Below, piece by piece: positions 36,318-48,600 of a stretch of 64,000 nucleotides of DNA (positions within the stretch are counted from its first letter, which is position 1; each line of letters opens with the position of its first letter). The DNA comes from Vitis vinifera (lineage: Eukaryota; Streptophyta; Magnoliopsida; Vitales; Vitaceae). The notes under the pieces were generated by a model. That model had not been told where the DNA came from. It saw nothing but the letters and a program-made list of their open reading frames with translations, and did no database searches. A program made the translations under genes and the position numbers. The stretch covers positions 8,226,501 through 8,290,500 of the forward strand of contig NC_081822.1 in the NCBI RefSeq assembly GCF_030704535.1, read 5' to 3'.

Positions 36318-37775
36318 CTAGCGAGGAATGACCGTCGGGGCATCAGCAGTAGCTTGGTTGAGAGTCTGCAGATGCTGCTCCTGACCTCTACTCTTCTTGG
36401 ACAAATGCTCCGATGAGGAAGGCGAGGAAGAAACCGCTACAGCCCATGAATCATTTGAGCTGTCGCAGCTGAACCATCCATCCATAACGCCATTTGGACT
36501 GCCCGGTGTGGAGGCAAACTTGCGTTTATTGTGATGGTGACAACGGGCACTCGATGCTATATCCAGGATGAGCTGACTGCAATCCTCTACTTTGTCCTGT
36601 TAAGACAGATAGGATCATAATTTAAGAAACATTGCACAATAATCTTCCAGATTCAACGTTAAGAACAAAATACACAAGGATTTGGCATAACGAGAAGTAA
36701 GAACAACAAACCTTATCAATTCCGAGAATACCCAGTAGCTGGCTCTGGTATTGGACACGAATGCAGGGTTCTACGCTATCGATGACATGCAGCATTATGG
36801 CGGTGGCGATTACAGAAGGAAGATAACACCCGAACCTACAATCTTTATTAAAGGAACACAAAAATGAACCATGTGACAACCAACAGGTGATGGATTGAAA
36901 CTTTTTTTCCCAAAGAGAGCATTATTTGTCAATGTGCGAAGGGAAAGACTTTGACGGCTTACCAGAAAGAACAGAGAGAAGGAGGCGCTCACACCTCTTG
37001 AGAAATTCCCAACAGAGATGATTTTTCAATCCAAGCCTCCTCGTAATATAATCAAGAAATGAAAGCGGGGTCACAGGGTTCATCTTCCATCGAAGCGTGG
37101 AGAGCACCATAATCTCCATCCTCTGAATGGTCTTTGCCTCGAACACATACATCGTCTCCTCCACCTGAATAAATTATTAAAAGGAAAAATCCAATGTTGA
37201 TAAAGAAAGCAAGGACGACGAAATGGAAGCATTTCAAGGAAATCCAAGTATGGCTGAATCAGACATACTTGCAAGTCTAGTAAAAGGGGCACTTGGGTCT
37301 CTTCCACCTTAGCAGCAAGGGAGAGACAAGCCACAGCGGCGAGTTGGGTCATCCATGGCTTTTCTCCCTGAACATCGCAGCTGAAGAGAAACCTATCAAA
37401 ATAATTAACAGCCAGGACTGCAGTGAGAGCAGAGAAAGAGTAGTGGGCATTGACCCTCAGCATCCACTCCACGGCCTCGCTTCTAGCTCCAGCCGCTAAT
37501 GGGTTGCTTTCGGGGTTACTATGGAGGTCATTTTTCTCTTCTTTTGAGAACAAAGAGACGAGCTCTTCGTCTTCGCATAGGAGGTCCGGCTCCAATAACG
37601 GTGGAGCGTTTGGTTTACTGCCATCACTGTAATAGCTCTCTTCTTCTTCCTCTTCTAAGAAACCCTCCTCTCTCACTTCTTCCTCCCAGTGGTTCTCTTC
37701 GCAGTAAAGAGTGTCCAAAAGGAATGGGAGGTTGTGCGGCTGTTGGTGTGTTTTCTGTTCTTGAGGCTGAGCCAT
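36318..37775 (-). CDS. CYCD3: D-type cyclin, CYCD3 class
   Basis: Four minus-strand exons (37269-37775, 36963-37164, 36712-36842, 36318-36596) with GT-AG borders and matching phases give 372 residues, the usual length of plant CYCD3 proteins. D3 cyclins partner with CDKA to phosphorylate the retinoblastoma-related protein and drive G1/S entry, under cytokinin and sugar control. The retinoblastoma-binding motif LxCxE is LYCEE at residues 23-27, preceding a very acidic stretch. The cyclin N box covers roughly 85-190 (AVLAVNYFDRFL, LAAKVEET) and the C-terminal cyclin fold runs about 195-310 (TLRWKMNPVTPLSFLDYI, YLPSVIATAIMLHVID). The tail is Ser-rich (AVSSSPSSSE), as in unstable PEST-bearing cyclins. 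The third exon is taken from the AAG acceptor at 36843 because only that keeps the cyclin frame (SDCRFGCYLPSV). The gene is intact. Confidence 0.94.
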
Positions 37776-37867
37776 CTTCTTCTGAGAAGAAGAGGTCTGG
37801 GCCTTGGTTCATTATAATCCAGAGAAGATGAGGAAGAAAGAGAAGCCTGAGCTCCAAGCTTGAGGCA

Positions 37868-37886
37868 TCTCTCTCTCTCTCTCTCA
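37868..37886. repeat. (TC)n / (GA)n microsatellite in cyclin leader
   Basis: TC dinucleotide run, GA on the gene strand, about 95-110 bases before the cyclin start codon. It is probably in the 5' UTR or core promoter. Such GA tracts are common in plant leaders. Confidence 0.7.
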
Positions 37887-38056
37887 ATACTGGGGAGGGA
37901 CTAGGGAGACTCAAATGCAATTCAATAAACCCAAAATGGATGATGTGGAATATGTGTGGGTTTGCAAGTAGCTAGCCGCAGCAGTGTATTTTATTGGAGG
38001 GTCTGGTGTCTAACGTCTCAGAGCTGCATCATGGGCCATGCAGCACAATAACTCGA

Positions 38057-38062
38057 CACGTG
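38057..38062 (-). promoter_or_regulatory. G-box CACGTG upstream of cyclin gene
   Basis: Perfect CACGTG (in GACACGTGAC) about 280 bases before the cyclin ATG. A plausible bZIP/bHLH site; function not shown. Confidence 0.35.
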
Positions 38063-39525
38063 ACATCTGTACTACAGATTGCGGGACCCACGGCAATATG
38101 AACCGTGGATGAGATGGTGTGAGCCATTGAAATTAAAGACTTTTATCCGGCATCCATGATTTTTACTAGGAAGGCAGAATGATGAGAGCTTGTACCGCCA
38201 TGAGGAATATGATGGAACATTAATTTTGATTTTGGTCGTTTCTAACACTCTTTGACATTTTGCTTGGGCAGAATGCTTTGGAGCAGGCAGCAGCACGTAC
38301 ACGAAAACAACTTCTGAAGCTCTGAAAGCTCTCATGGAGGGAAAGCAAAGGCCATGATAGCTGGCAATTGCTGGGGGAGTGAGGGGTGTTTTCTTCTATA
38401 ATCCCTCACCACCTTAATTATCGTGGATACCTTTTGTTTGTTTTCCCCTTCCACCTTACTATTATTTTAGTATGCAATTCACACATTGCCTGCAAGTCAA
38501 CACCCTGCATTCACTCGCCTATTTGGGGTAGATTAGATTGTATATTTATTACCCGATTATGAGCATCGACCATTTTTAAACCCAGATTGGAATAAAGTTA
38601 GGTTATCTTATTCAGGTTGGCACGTATGGGCCACGACACTCCGGTGGCAAGTTTCTTGCTTGGTTCAAAATTTACCAAATCCTCCATTCACACGTTCATG
38701 TCCAAATTCTATTTTCAATGGAATCACTCCAGGCAACGAGTTTGACTACATTTGTTGGCAACCCATGGATTAAGCCCGGTTAGATTCGACCAATTTGATA
38801 TAACCTCAAGGATATTTGTTTCCTGACCTTAAAGTAATGTTTTTTATTTGTAGTATTTTTTTTATCAAATATTTCTCTGTGAATTACTATTAACCAGACT
38901 TTAAAGTCGTATTAATTAGCAGGAAAAATTGTTGACTAGATAACTCCGTGTTCATTGGGTTGAACTTTATCATCAGAGAATGGTGGGGTGTCTGGTTGGT
39001 ATTGGGTTTCTCATGTAAACATGCAGCCATGCATGTTTAGATGGACAAATCTGTTCCCTAATGATTAGCCATATTAGGTCCATTTTACTTAAGTGAGTAA
39101 TTTAAATGCTAATTGCAGAAGACCCTGGCAGTAAAATCCAATTTGATTCTTCAAACTCTGCGGGGCTATTTATTTGTTGTTGTTTTGCCCCTTTAGAAGC
39201 TCTGAATGAAAAAAGAGGAAAAGGTTCTTGTTCTGTTTTTATTTCTTTTGGGAAGGAGCATTTTTATAGTAGTTTGAAAAATGAAATATATTCCCGCCAA
39301 AGATGAAGGGCAGGGCATGAATGATTACTATCATGCGAATGAGCCAAAATTTAGGGAAAGGGGGTGGGGACACAAGCCCCAATCACAACAAAACATTGAA
39401 ACCCCATGTTTGGTTTTGCTTAATTTGAAAATTTCAGCCAGAATGGAAAGGTGTTACAGCTGTGGCTTGTAGCCTCAGCCACTAATATAAGTTTAATTGC
39501 ACAATCTCCACTCAAGGTAAATACT

Positions 39526-39577
<52 letters not shown>

Positions 39578-42500
39578 CAAGTGTAATTGTATCTTAAATT
39601 TTATTTGATTGTAGCTTTATGACTTGATTTAATATCTAAATTTGATAGTACATATTCAATCGTTTTGTCTTATCATTTTCCATTATTATTATTATTAGTT
39701 TTAAAATTAAAGTCAGTCGCCATTTGGTGGCAGATCAAATCATGAAATACCCCTCCTTTGACGCTGCTACCTCAAATCTCCATTAAAACGCGTGGTCCAC
39801 AACCCAAACACAAAGCCATGGCTCGTCAAGGAAAGTGCAGCTCAAAGCATCACTTTCATCTCCCACAGGGCATCCAACAATTTCAACGCGCCTTGACTGT
39901 TGGTGGAATAAGATTCAGTCATTTTTATTTCAAGTCTTTTAACAAAAAGCACCAAAAAGTCACAGCGATGCCACAGTCCAAACAAGATTTTGAATATGGA
40001 GGCGTGAATACCACGTTCTTTCTCCTTTCATCTTTAAATTTTCAGGGGTGGAAAACTATTAAAGGAATTTGGAGGCATTCACTTTCCCAAGTAATTTTCT
40101 CTTATTTCATGAGAGGGGTGGTGTTAAAAGCACTGATGTTTGGTACGAAAAAAAGGTGTTTCTCCATTCTCCGATGCCAGTGAATGAGAGAGAAGAGTAG
40201 AGCAGAGCAGAGAGCGAGAGACAGAGAGAGACAGGATGTCTCTTAAGTTTTTAAATCCATCCCCTGTGCCACACGAGAAAAGGGTAATGTTGTACAGAGT
40301 GGAGATCAATTCAGAAGTGCGTCTGATATCTTGCGTTCTTTCTTTGCTTTTATTATTATACTTTATATAGGCCCATTCTCCGAGGAATGAAGCAAGAAAA
40401 AGAGAGAGAGGTGTTGTTTTGAGATGACATTACAGAGGTTTAGTGCGAGCAGGTGAAATGGAGTGGGCTATGGACTATGGACTATGGGATATGGATGGAG
40501 TAGTAAGCTGATCGTGGTGGTGGCACTGGTGCCTGGTGTTTTCCAGCCAGGCAGGCCATCACCCCAACTTAAAACACCAAACCAGAGCTTTTGGTTAGTA
40601 TTAGTATACTAACCATTCAAAGCACCCCCCTTTTATACCTTTTTGGAGTGATCATTTCGTTTCTAAAATCTCAGTTCTCTTAAACCACAACAGGCTGCTT
40701 CATTATTCCGGTCAAAGTCAGATACCCCGACTCTCCTCTAGGATCAGAAAGTGGCCTCATATCTTCCATATCAATCACACCTACAGAAAGCAAATGCCTT
40801 TATTGGAACTCATCAAATCACTCCTCGTCCGTAAACCAGTCCTGTTCAGATGATGGGACGGGTGCGAGCATCAAGGCCCTTCAAGTTGGGTGGGACATCT
40901 GATCATCTATATATCTTGCGTGTGGAAAAAAATATTTTGGCCCATGTGTATATCATCATGGTAATTTTGACGCTGGAATGAGGCCTACATGGATTTCTTC
41001 CAGCTGTGGACCGGGGCCGCCTATATCTAATGATCATGTTTGTCCCGTAATTATAGCACAGCTCTTGGAACTTTTTCATTATCGATGCTAACTACTAGAG
41101 GAGTTGTAAGTTTGTAACATGATGATCATGAGGGGGAGTTGACCTGCAGCTTTTTCACTCAATTGGTTATATATTTTCTTTTAACCCTTGGTTTCCATGG
41201 AGGTACTAACCAGCATGCAGAGGTTTCCAACTACTTGCTAGAATACTTGGGAAGTAAGAAGTTAGAATGGCCGCCCTATATCACCTTCTAATTTCTATCT
41301 CTGGTGGTAGAGTGGAAACCGCAACCTTCTCACCCTATCTCAAGTAGGCAGGGGCGCTGGCAATCCTAATAAGGCTCCTTTTATCAATTGAATGAACGTT
41401 TTTAGGAAGGCTTTAAAAAAACAATTGGAAGTCAAGTGTAATAAAATATTAAGTAACCTTTAACAGACAAATAAAGAATACCCTTAAATTTTCTTTTAAA
41501 AGTCTAGGGTCCAGCTCACCCATTCAGTTTTTGTGATTGTTGAGAAAAATCCGGAGTCTCTGCAGAGTCAAATTTACTGACCATGAAAGGCTTTCCTTTT
41601 TTTGTTTTTTGTTTTGTCTTATTTATTTTTATAATGGGTGCCATCAGTGGATGATTACTCAGAGCGAGGATTGAAGAAAAAGGAAGGATTTTTATGTCTC
41701 CAAGTGTGACAACATGCATATGGAGATTTTCAGAGTCGGCCAATGATAATTTCCCACAATTTTGACTGATGGAAGTCTAGGAAGACCCAAGAGGAAGATG
41801 ACCCCACCTGACTCATCAGGTCCTGTCTCAACCACAAGTTCAGAGTTTCTGATAATCCAAGGACGGCGATCTCAACGAATCCGATCTCCGGAGTGTCACA
41901 AAATCAAAGTGTGCAGTTCCTCTGTGATTCGGTGCTCCACGAAACACCTGATCCTTAACAGCACTACGTCAGTCCAGACTCCAGCATCGCGAATTCCACG
42001 CTTCGCTCCTTTTGGCTTTGGGCGAGAGGATTTTATCTATACCGTTGTCTCAATCAGATGTGACCAATGTCTAGGACAGTAAATCGAAAAGTCACAAGAA
42101 GATGTAATTACTCTCTTTTGCCTTGAAATCTTCCAAGTGGGGGCACGTTGGACCTCATCCCCATTGGACATTTGTAGGAATCTACCCGATCCACTTCCCA
42201 CGTCTCTATTGTCTCTATTGTCGTGGCCCGTGGGCTATTGCCTACCATGCCTGTTGACTGTTAATACGGACTTTGAATAACTGCTGCTTTCCTCCATTTC
42301 CTTGGTGGTAGAGACATTCATATCATCAAGCAGCTCTAAGTCTAACGACATCTCCGGAAGTCTGAAATCACTAATCAGGACAACCTTATATAAGGACTGC
42401 CATGTGAGCAAAACTACCAGGTGAAAACCCGCGGTTCAATAACTTTCTGTCTCAAGTAATAAAGAAGGGGCCAAGCGCCAATGAAGGATCATCCGGTACA

Positions 42501-42682
42501 TAAGATGGGTAGATCTAGGCTATAATGTAAGTTATTTAATTAAATACTCGCAGGCAAAATGCAGGGCAGTTGCAAAATATTCATACATACATGACACAAC
42601 CGCATGAGGCCCAATTGAGAGGGCTCCGTTGATATCAAAAATCATTGCCCATCTCCAATATAAGCATCCGGGCTAAGATACA
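38063..42682. other. Spacer between cyclin and DCL-family genes
   Basis: No supported gene. Contents include an (AT)n microsatellite, a GA-rich patch at 40185-40232, a TATATAG-like motif near 40366 followed by short open frames only, and mixed-composition sequence at 41.7-42.5 kb. Open frames at 39758-40183 and 41762-42082 lack a clear start and do not resemble known proteins. The last few hundred bases should hold the DCL-family 3' UTR. Confidence 0.4.
39531..39575. repeat. (TA)n microsatellite, 45 bp
   Basis: Uninterrupted TA run of 45 bases, the longest simple repeat in the window and probably highly variable. Confidence 0.9.
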
Positions 42683-45600
42683 TTAACCACTACTGCGTTT
42701 GAAATGCACACGAATGAATCGGTCTGCATGAGATGGGTACTTATCACGAATATATGCTCGAAGGCATTTCTGATAAGAGAAATCTATCCATCCACCGTCA
42801 GTCCTTACAACAAACAGGCACCTTGAGTGTCGAAACTGAGGATGTCGGTCAACCTTTAACATCAAAAGGAAGAGATCCTGTTAGTATCTTTTGCAGAGCA
42901 AAATGTTCATCAACATTGAAAAGCGAGAGGGAGTGAAAGAAGAGAAAAAACCGGTGGCTCACATCTTGGCAGTTAGTTCAGTGAAACTTAAAAAAATACA
43001 TGAAACAAATAGTAGTCATTCACTTATCGTACATATCAATGTCAAATGTCATCTCAACGACAATGGAGGTATGGGAGTGTCTAATCTACATGTCAACAAA
43101 CCTCCATGCAAAAGGTGCATGTGAAGAAAGACCAACAAAAAGCCTTTGAGACCCAATGAATCTGTCAATTTCTTCTCAACTGAGCATTTATATTAGAACT
43201 GGAAATGCGTATATAAACAAATTGTTGCAGGAAACTTGGAAGAAAAAAGAGCCCCCAAAAGTCGAGGACAAAAAATCAACCCACCCTACGGTTCAAAAGC
43301 ATATAGCTGTCCTCAATTGCTTGGGACACGTGAACGAGAAAATACCATCTGCCCCAGTCATTACACGTGTCTAGAAGGCTTCACATGAAGTTTGGTGTAT
43401 GGTAAAAATGCGAGTTTACACACAAGTAACACAAAAGAGTTGAGCAGATTGCTTCCCCACCCATCACTTAAGACATTCTATATGGCATGTGGTCGATTTT
43501 CTGTTTGAGGAGGAAATTCCTCTGCTCAAGATATAAACCAAACTTGATAAGAAACACAAGTTATGCAACATACTATCTAGCATACTACAAACCTGTTAGA
43601 TAACAAGTATGATTTATGGAATTCAATAAATATCTTCAAGCATCAGGCCACCAATTGGTTAAAAAATTACAAGCTGGAAGCTTATTATCATCCAATTAAG
43701 ATCAATTTTTGTGCAAATTTTGGGGCATCTCATGCTTGCAACCAATAATAAGATGCCTCTCAACTTCATGTATCAGTTTATAATGATTATGGTATCACAC
43801 TAGATATATCTTGTGACACAAGAGCTAAAGACATTTACAGATGGAGACCACTGACAAGGGTATCAAACCAATGTATTTGTCAATATGCCATTGCTTCCTA
43901 TTTCTATAATAAGGTGCAAGATGGAAACAGAAAGCTTATATAATCTCTAAATGGCAGGGCTATGTCCTGAAGAACACAGCAGTGCAGAATAGGTAAATAG
44001 CTAAATGTAAGTTAATCTAGGAATCCTATTTAAACATTCAGCACCATTCACAGCAAAATCAGTCAAGCCAGCACAATTCAAGCCAAAAAATCCTTCAAAT
44101 GGTTCAAGAAGAGATTACTCTGATACTCATCTAATATATAACAATCAAAATTATATGCTTGCAATCTAAAACAATTACCATGGCAGATAATTCACTACCC
44201 ATTCTAATTGCAAATTAACAACCATGGATTTGAAAAATTATTCCTCTTTCCCACAAAAAGGCTCTTGGTTTAACATCCTGTACAGAGATATCACAGAAAC
44301 AATATTGTATTCCACTGAACTGCTATATATGGAGCTACTTCTCCCTCCTTGAAGTAAAACAGTATTAACATGAAGAATAAGTAAATACTAATTCATTGGC
44401 ACCAGTTATCATCTCTCATTGGCATTTGAAAGATCTTTTTGCCTTTCTCTTCAGTCATGGTGCACTATCAGTGTGGAAACTTCATGTCCTACTCCTAGGG
44501 ACTTCTGAACATTCAATAGGATGACTACAATAAAAGTTGTTCCAAACTACTTTGGTTAAGGTACAGTCCTGTTGTGGCTGCAACTTGGGGAAGTTCAACC
44601 CAAACCCAACCTAATATTTTACAGGCTAGGGCATTTTAATTTGCCATTGCAATATTTGATTGAAAGGGTCAAAATAATTCCAATTTTGGAAAAATGATCC
44701 TCACTTTTTCAAAACAAGAAGAATGACCTTTTTCTGGACAAAAATACCCTCCATCAAATTTTTTTATATCCATTTCACATCTAAGCACTTCTTGTAAAAT
44801 AATATCTAACTTTTTTATACCCATTTCACATCAAAGCACCTTTTATAAAATAATATAAAGGGTATTTTGGTTCATTTGAGGTTATATTTACAATTTTAAA
44901 AATATGGAGGTTACTTTTACTAAGTGCAGAATATTTTAGCCTTTTGGCCCAAATATTCCTTTGTAATTTGGATTGGGTTAAGGCAAAAAAATATCAACTA
45001 ATATTAAATTTGAACTGGGCTTGGATTGGAACCTCAAGCAACCTGAGGATATATTCATATAAAATTTAAATTATATACATATAATAGTAATAAACTAATA
45101 AACATTTCCATTGTACTGAGATATCTTTATTGATTTAAATGTTATTGGGAATGATATGTAATTGAGGATTAATGCAAATTTGAAGACTTGACTACTTGGA
45201 TGTAATGAGCAATTAATTTGTCTTTCTCAGTTTTATTTTTTGGACCTTATGTTTTAGTTAAATAGATGGTATCAATAGTTTTTTACCTTTTAAATAAATG
45301 TTGATTGTTAAAAAATTTGGTGAAATGAATGTTAATCTCGTATAATTGTCACTAATCTGATTAAGTTGAACATACATTTACTAACTTTAGCCCAACTCAA
45401 TTTTAACACAAATTTTTTTAAAAAAAAAAACAAAAAGAAAAAAAAGAAAAGGAAAGGCTTTGGTTGGATAGTTCAAGACTCAAGTTGAATGTCAGGTTAG
45501 GTTGGGTTTGAGCAAATGAGCTTCGTATATAGGTTAGCTTGGTTTGATTGTCAACCTGACCCAACCTTCCTGAATTGCATCCCTAAGTCCTGCAATGGAA

Positions 45601-48600
45601 ATGATTAAGCCTTTCTGAAGGCACTCAATATTTCCCAGAATAAGTATTTCATAAATGGAAAGCAAGTTGGAGAGCTTACATGTGCTAACCTTATCAACTA
45701 ATTACTGATAACATAAAAATCAAAGTAGGTTACCAACAGAATATATTTTGCCCAAAACCCATTAGAAAAATGTTTATCAGAAAAATTGTGGGCAAGAGAA
45801 ACCCTGTGATGGATGGATCATGAGTGACGAAGATAAACACTGCATCAGTAAGAAGTGCAGCAGTTGAAAGTGAAGGCCAGAACAGAGGAATACCAAGTTA
45901 TAGAAGCGCTATAAGAATAGAGGAAGGCCAAGAAGCATGTAGGCTAGGGTTGCAGCAAAAGACAATTGACAGAAGTTATATTAATTAGATTTCCCCATTC
46001 CTCTTTGTCCATTGGAAGCACAAAGACCTTCCCTTCTAGCATTGTTTGGAATTCTTGGGCACCAAAGAGAGTCAAATTCTTTGCTTGGGAAGCCACTTGG
46101 GGTAGGATATTGACATTAGACTAGTTTAAAAGAACAGGGCATATGATTATGAATAAATGCTATATCTATAAAGAAGAGGATGATATAGTGCTGAGAGGGG
46201 ATGGCGAAGTTTTTTGAAGTGGAGAAAAAGGCTTTCCAGGTAAAGTTTGAAGGTTCCGATGGGGGAACTTGGATCTCAATAACAGAGAAGAGTTGAGGGT
46301 CTGTTGTCTTAGTAGGTTTTGGAAGGAGGAGTTGGAATGGTTGTTGGAGCATTTGAAGAAAGTTGTGGAGTTGGAGGCTTCCAGGGGTTTTATTCGAAAT
46401 ATTAGGGGCAAGACTAGGACTCATTTGATGGAGATTTGTTTCAATAGTAGAGGGAGATTCATGAAAATTACAGAATTTGTTACAAAGAGGAAAACCTTAA
46501 TTTTAGTTGTTCTTGAGGGTGTTAAAGGCAATGGGTGGGAAGCCCTTAGGAAGGCAATTTCTTTAGTGCAAGATTTTTCTGATCAAGTTGTAAGAGCCTT
46601 GAAAGAGACAATTGAAGATTCTCAGGTGAGTAAGGGCATTTACAGAGGATGTCGGTCCTATGCAGATGTGGTTGCAGAGGAAGAACCTAAGAACGGAGCT
46701 CTGTTGCCAGTTGGAAAATGAGCCAAAGCTATAATTTGTGAAAGTAAAGGAAAAGTTCAAGATTGGGTTTATGTATGAAAAGCTATAGCGAGAATGATGG
46801 GTACGAAAGGAATGGTGTTTGTAACCCTATTTCCGCTTATAAAGGGTGTTTCTTTGTGGATTCTACAAGGAGAGCTGATTGGTTCCAAGATCAGGGGAGT
46901 TTAACAGTGAGAGGATGGTCTATTTTTCTGAGGAGATGGTCGCCAAGAGAAAATACAGTTGTATTTGGAAAATTTAGAAGGGTTTGGTTAGAACTAAGAG
47001 GTCTTCCTTTTCATTTGTGGGACGAGGATCAGTTGAGATACATTCTGAAGAAGTGGGGGAAGGTAACGAAGGTGGCACGGGACTCTTTGAAGCTTGTAGA
47101 CTTGTCGAAGGTAAAGTTGTGGGTGGAGATGTTTCCAAATGTCGTGCTACCTGCGTTGCTAAAGGTGGAAGATGGGGTCTGGTCATTCATGGTTGCAGTT
47201 TTAGTGATCAGAGAAGATGAAGAAGTCGACCTTTTCAAGTCTGAGTCAACTCGTAGCAAGGACAAGTTGATGTCAGCGGGAGGTTGCGTCTCTTAGAGGT
47301 CAAAGAATGTTGCGGGGCTACGTGGTATCACTAGGGATAATGAGTGCTACAGCTGGAGGCCTCTTCCTCGATCCCGTTCTCGTTTTTCAAGTTCAAATTT
47401 GGCTTTCGAAAGGGAGAAAGGCTAGAGAGGGAGTCTCTTGGGCCCAATGGTGGGAAGCAATATCGGGCCCACTAAGCCAGATGCCTTGTTAAAAGCCCGA
47501 TCTGTTAGGGTCCAGTTTGGGGCGAAAAGTTTTGGGCCTCCTGCTGGTCCAATCTTTAATCAAGCCTACGAGACAGAAGCAAGGTCTTCTAAGGGTGGCC
47601 TTGTAGCGCTTTCGTCCTCAAAGTTCCAGTGCTCAGAATCTTCTGCAAAGGAGGTCCTGTCGATTGTACACTCTCAAGAGTCGTCAAAGATAAAAGGCCA
47701 CTCAGTTGTCACAAGGCGCAAAGCAAGAAGCTGGCCTCCGTGCCTTAAGGTGTCGCCTTTTGCACCGAAACGTAAACTGGATGGGGGTGTTTCAGCGGAA
47801 GCAAATCTAGCCATTTTCCAGGGCAGTTCAATCTTCAATCAGGGCGTTATTTCTCCTGTTCTAGAAATTTCTCAAGATTTCACCTTGGAAACAAAGGGAG
47901 ATGAAGGGCTTTCGCATTGCAGTTTGGCAAACAAGGTGTGTCTTCCTTTCTCAACTTCCTTTGAGAAGGGTCATCCTTTGGCTAGGGCTTTTGTTCCAAA
48001 ATCTTTTCCCGTCTCCTCTGTTTCTGTTTTTCATTCTTTTCGGTGCCAACCCATTTCTTCGATTCCGCTGGAGTCAAACTTTGTTTCTCGAGTTGTTCCC
48101 TTTTCGAATTTTCCCAGTGATGAGTTTAGTCGTCTTGTTGGCGTGCCCATTTCGGAAGGTGTGGCATCCCCCTTAAAAGCCTCTAACCAAAATCTTAAAG
48201 ACTGTTCTTTCCTTAGGGAACCACTTAGTAGCCCAAAGGAGCTTTGCGTCTTAGGTAGGGTTTTGTCCCCAGAGCCAGAACCTCTCACCCTCCTGTTGGA
48301 AGGTTTTCAAATTGAGGGCCTCACACCCAGGAAGATGGTCAAGGTTCAATCGGTTTTGGAAAGTTTGAGGATTAGAATTATCAAAGATAATGGAAAATGT
48401 GCGGTAGTAGAGAGTAGGAGTACTCTTTCTGCAAACAAGGTCTATTTCAAAAGGAAGAGAAAGACTGTTTGTGGAATCCAGGGAAAGGCTTAGGTCTGGT
48501 TGCAGTTTGTGCTAGGTTTTTTTGTTTACATGAAGATCTTAAGTTGGAATACAAGAGGGTTAGGTTCTAAGAAGATCAGAAGTTTTTAAGTTCTCAAAAT

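Noticed and set aside
37293-37831. Plus-strand open frames over the cyclin gene
   Set aside because: Antisense shadows of cyclin exon 1.
40430-40620. Possible microRNA precursor around the inverted GCCTGG/CCAGGC motifs
   Set aside because: The stem is short and no known plant microRNA sequence was recognised.
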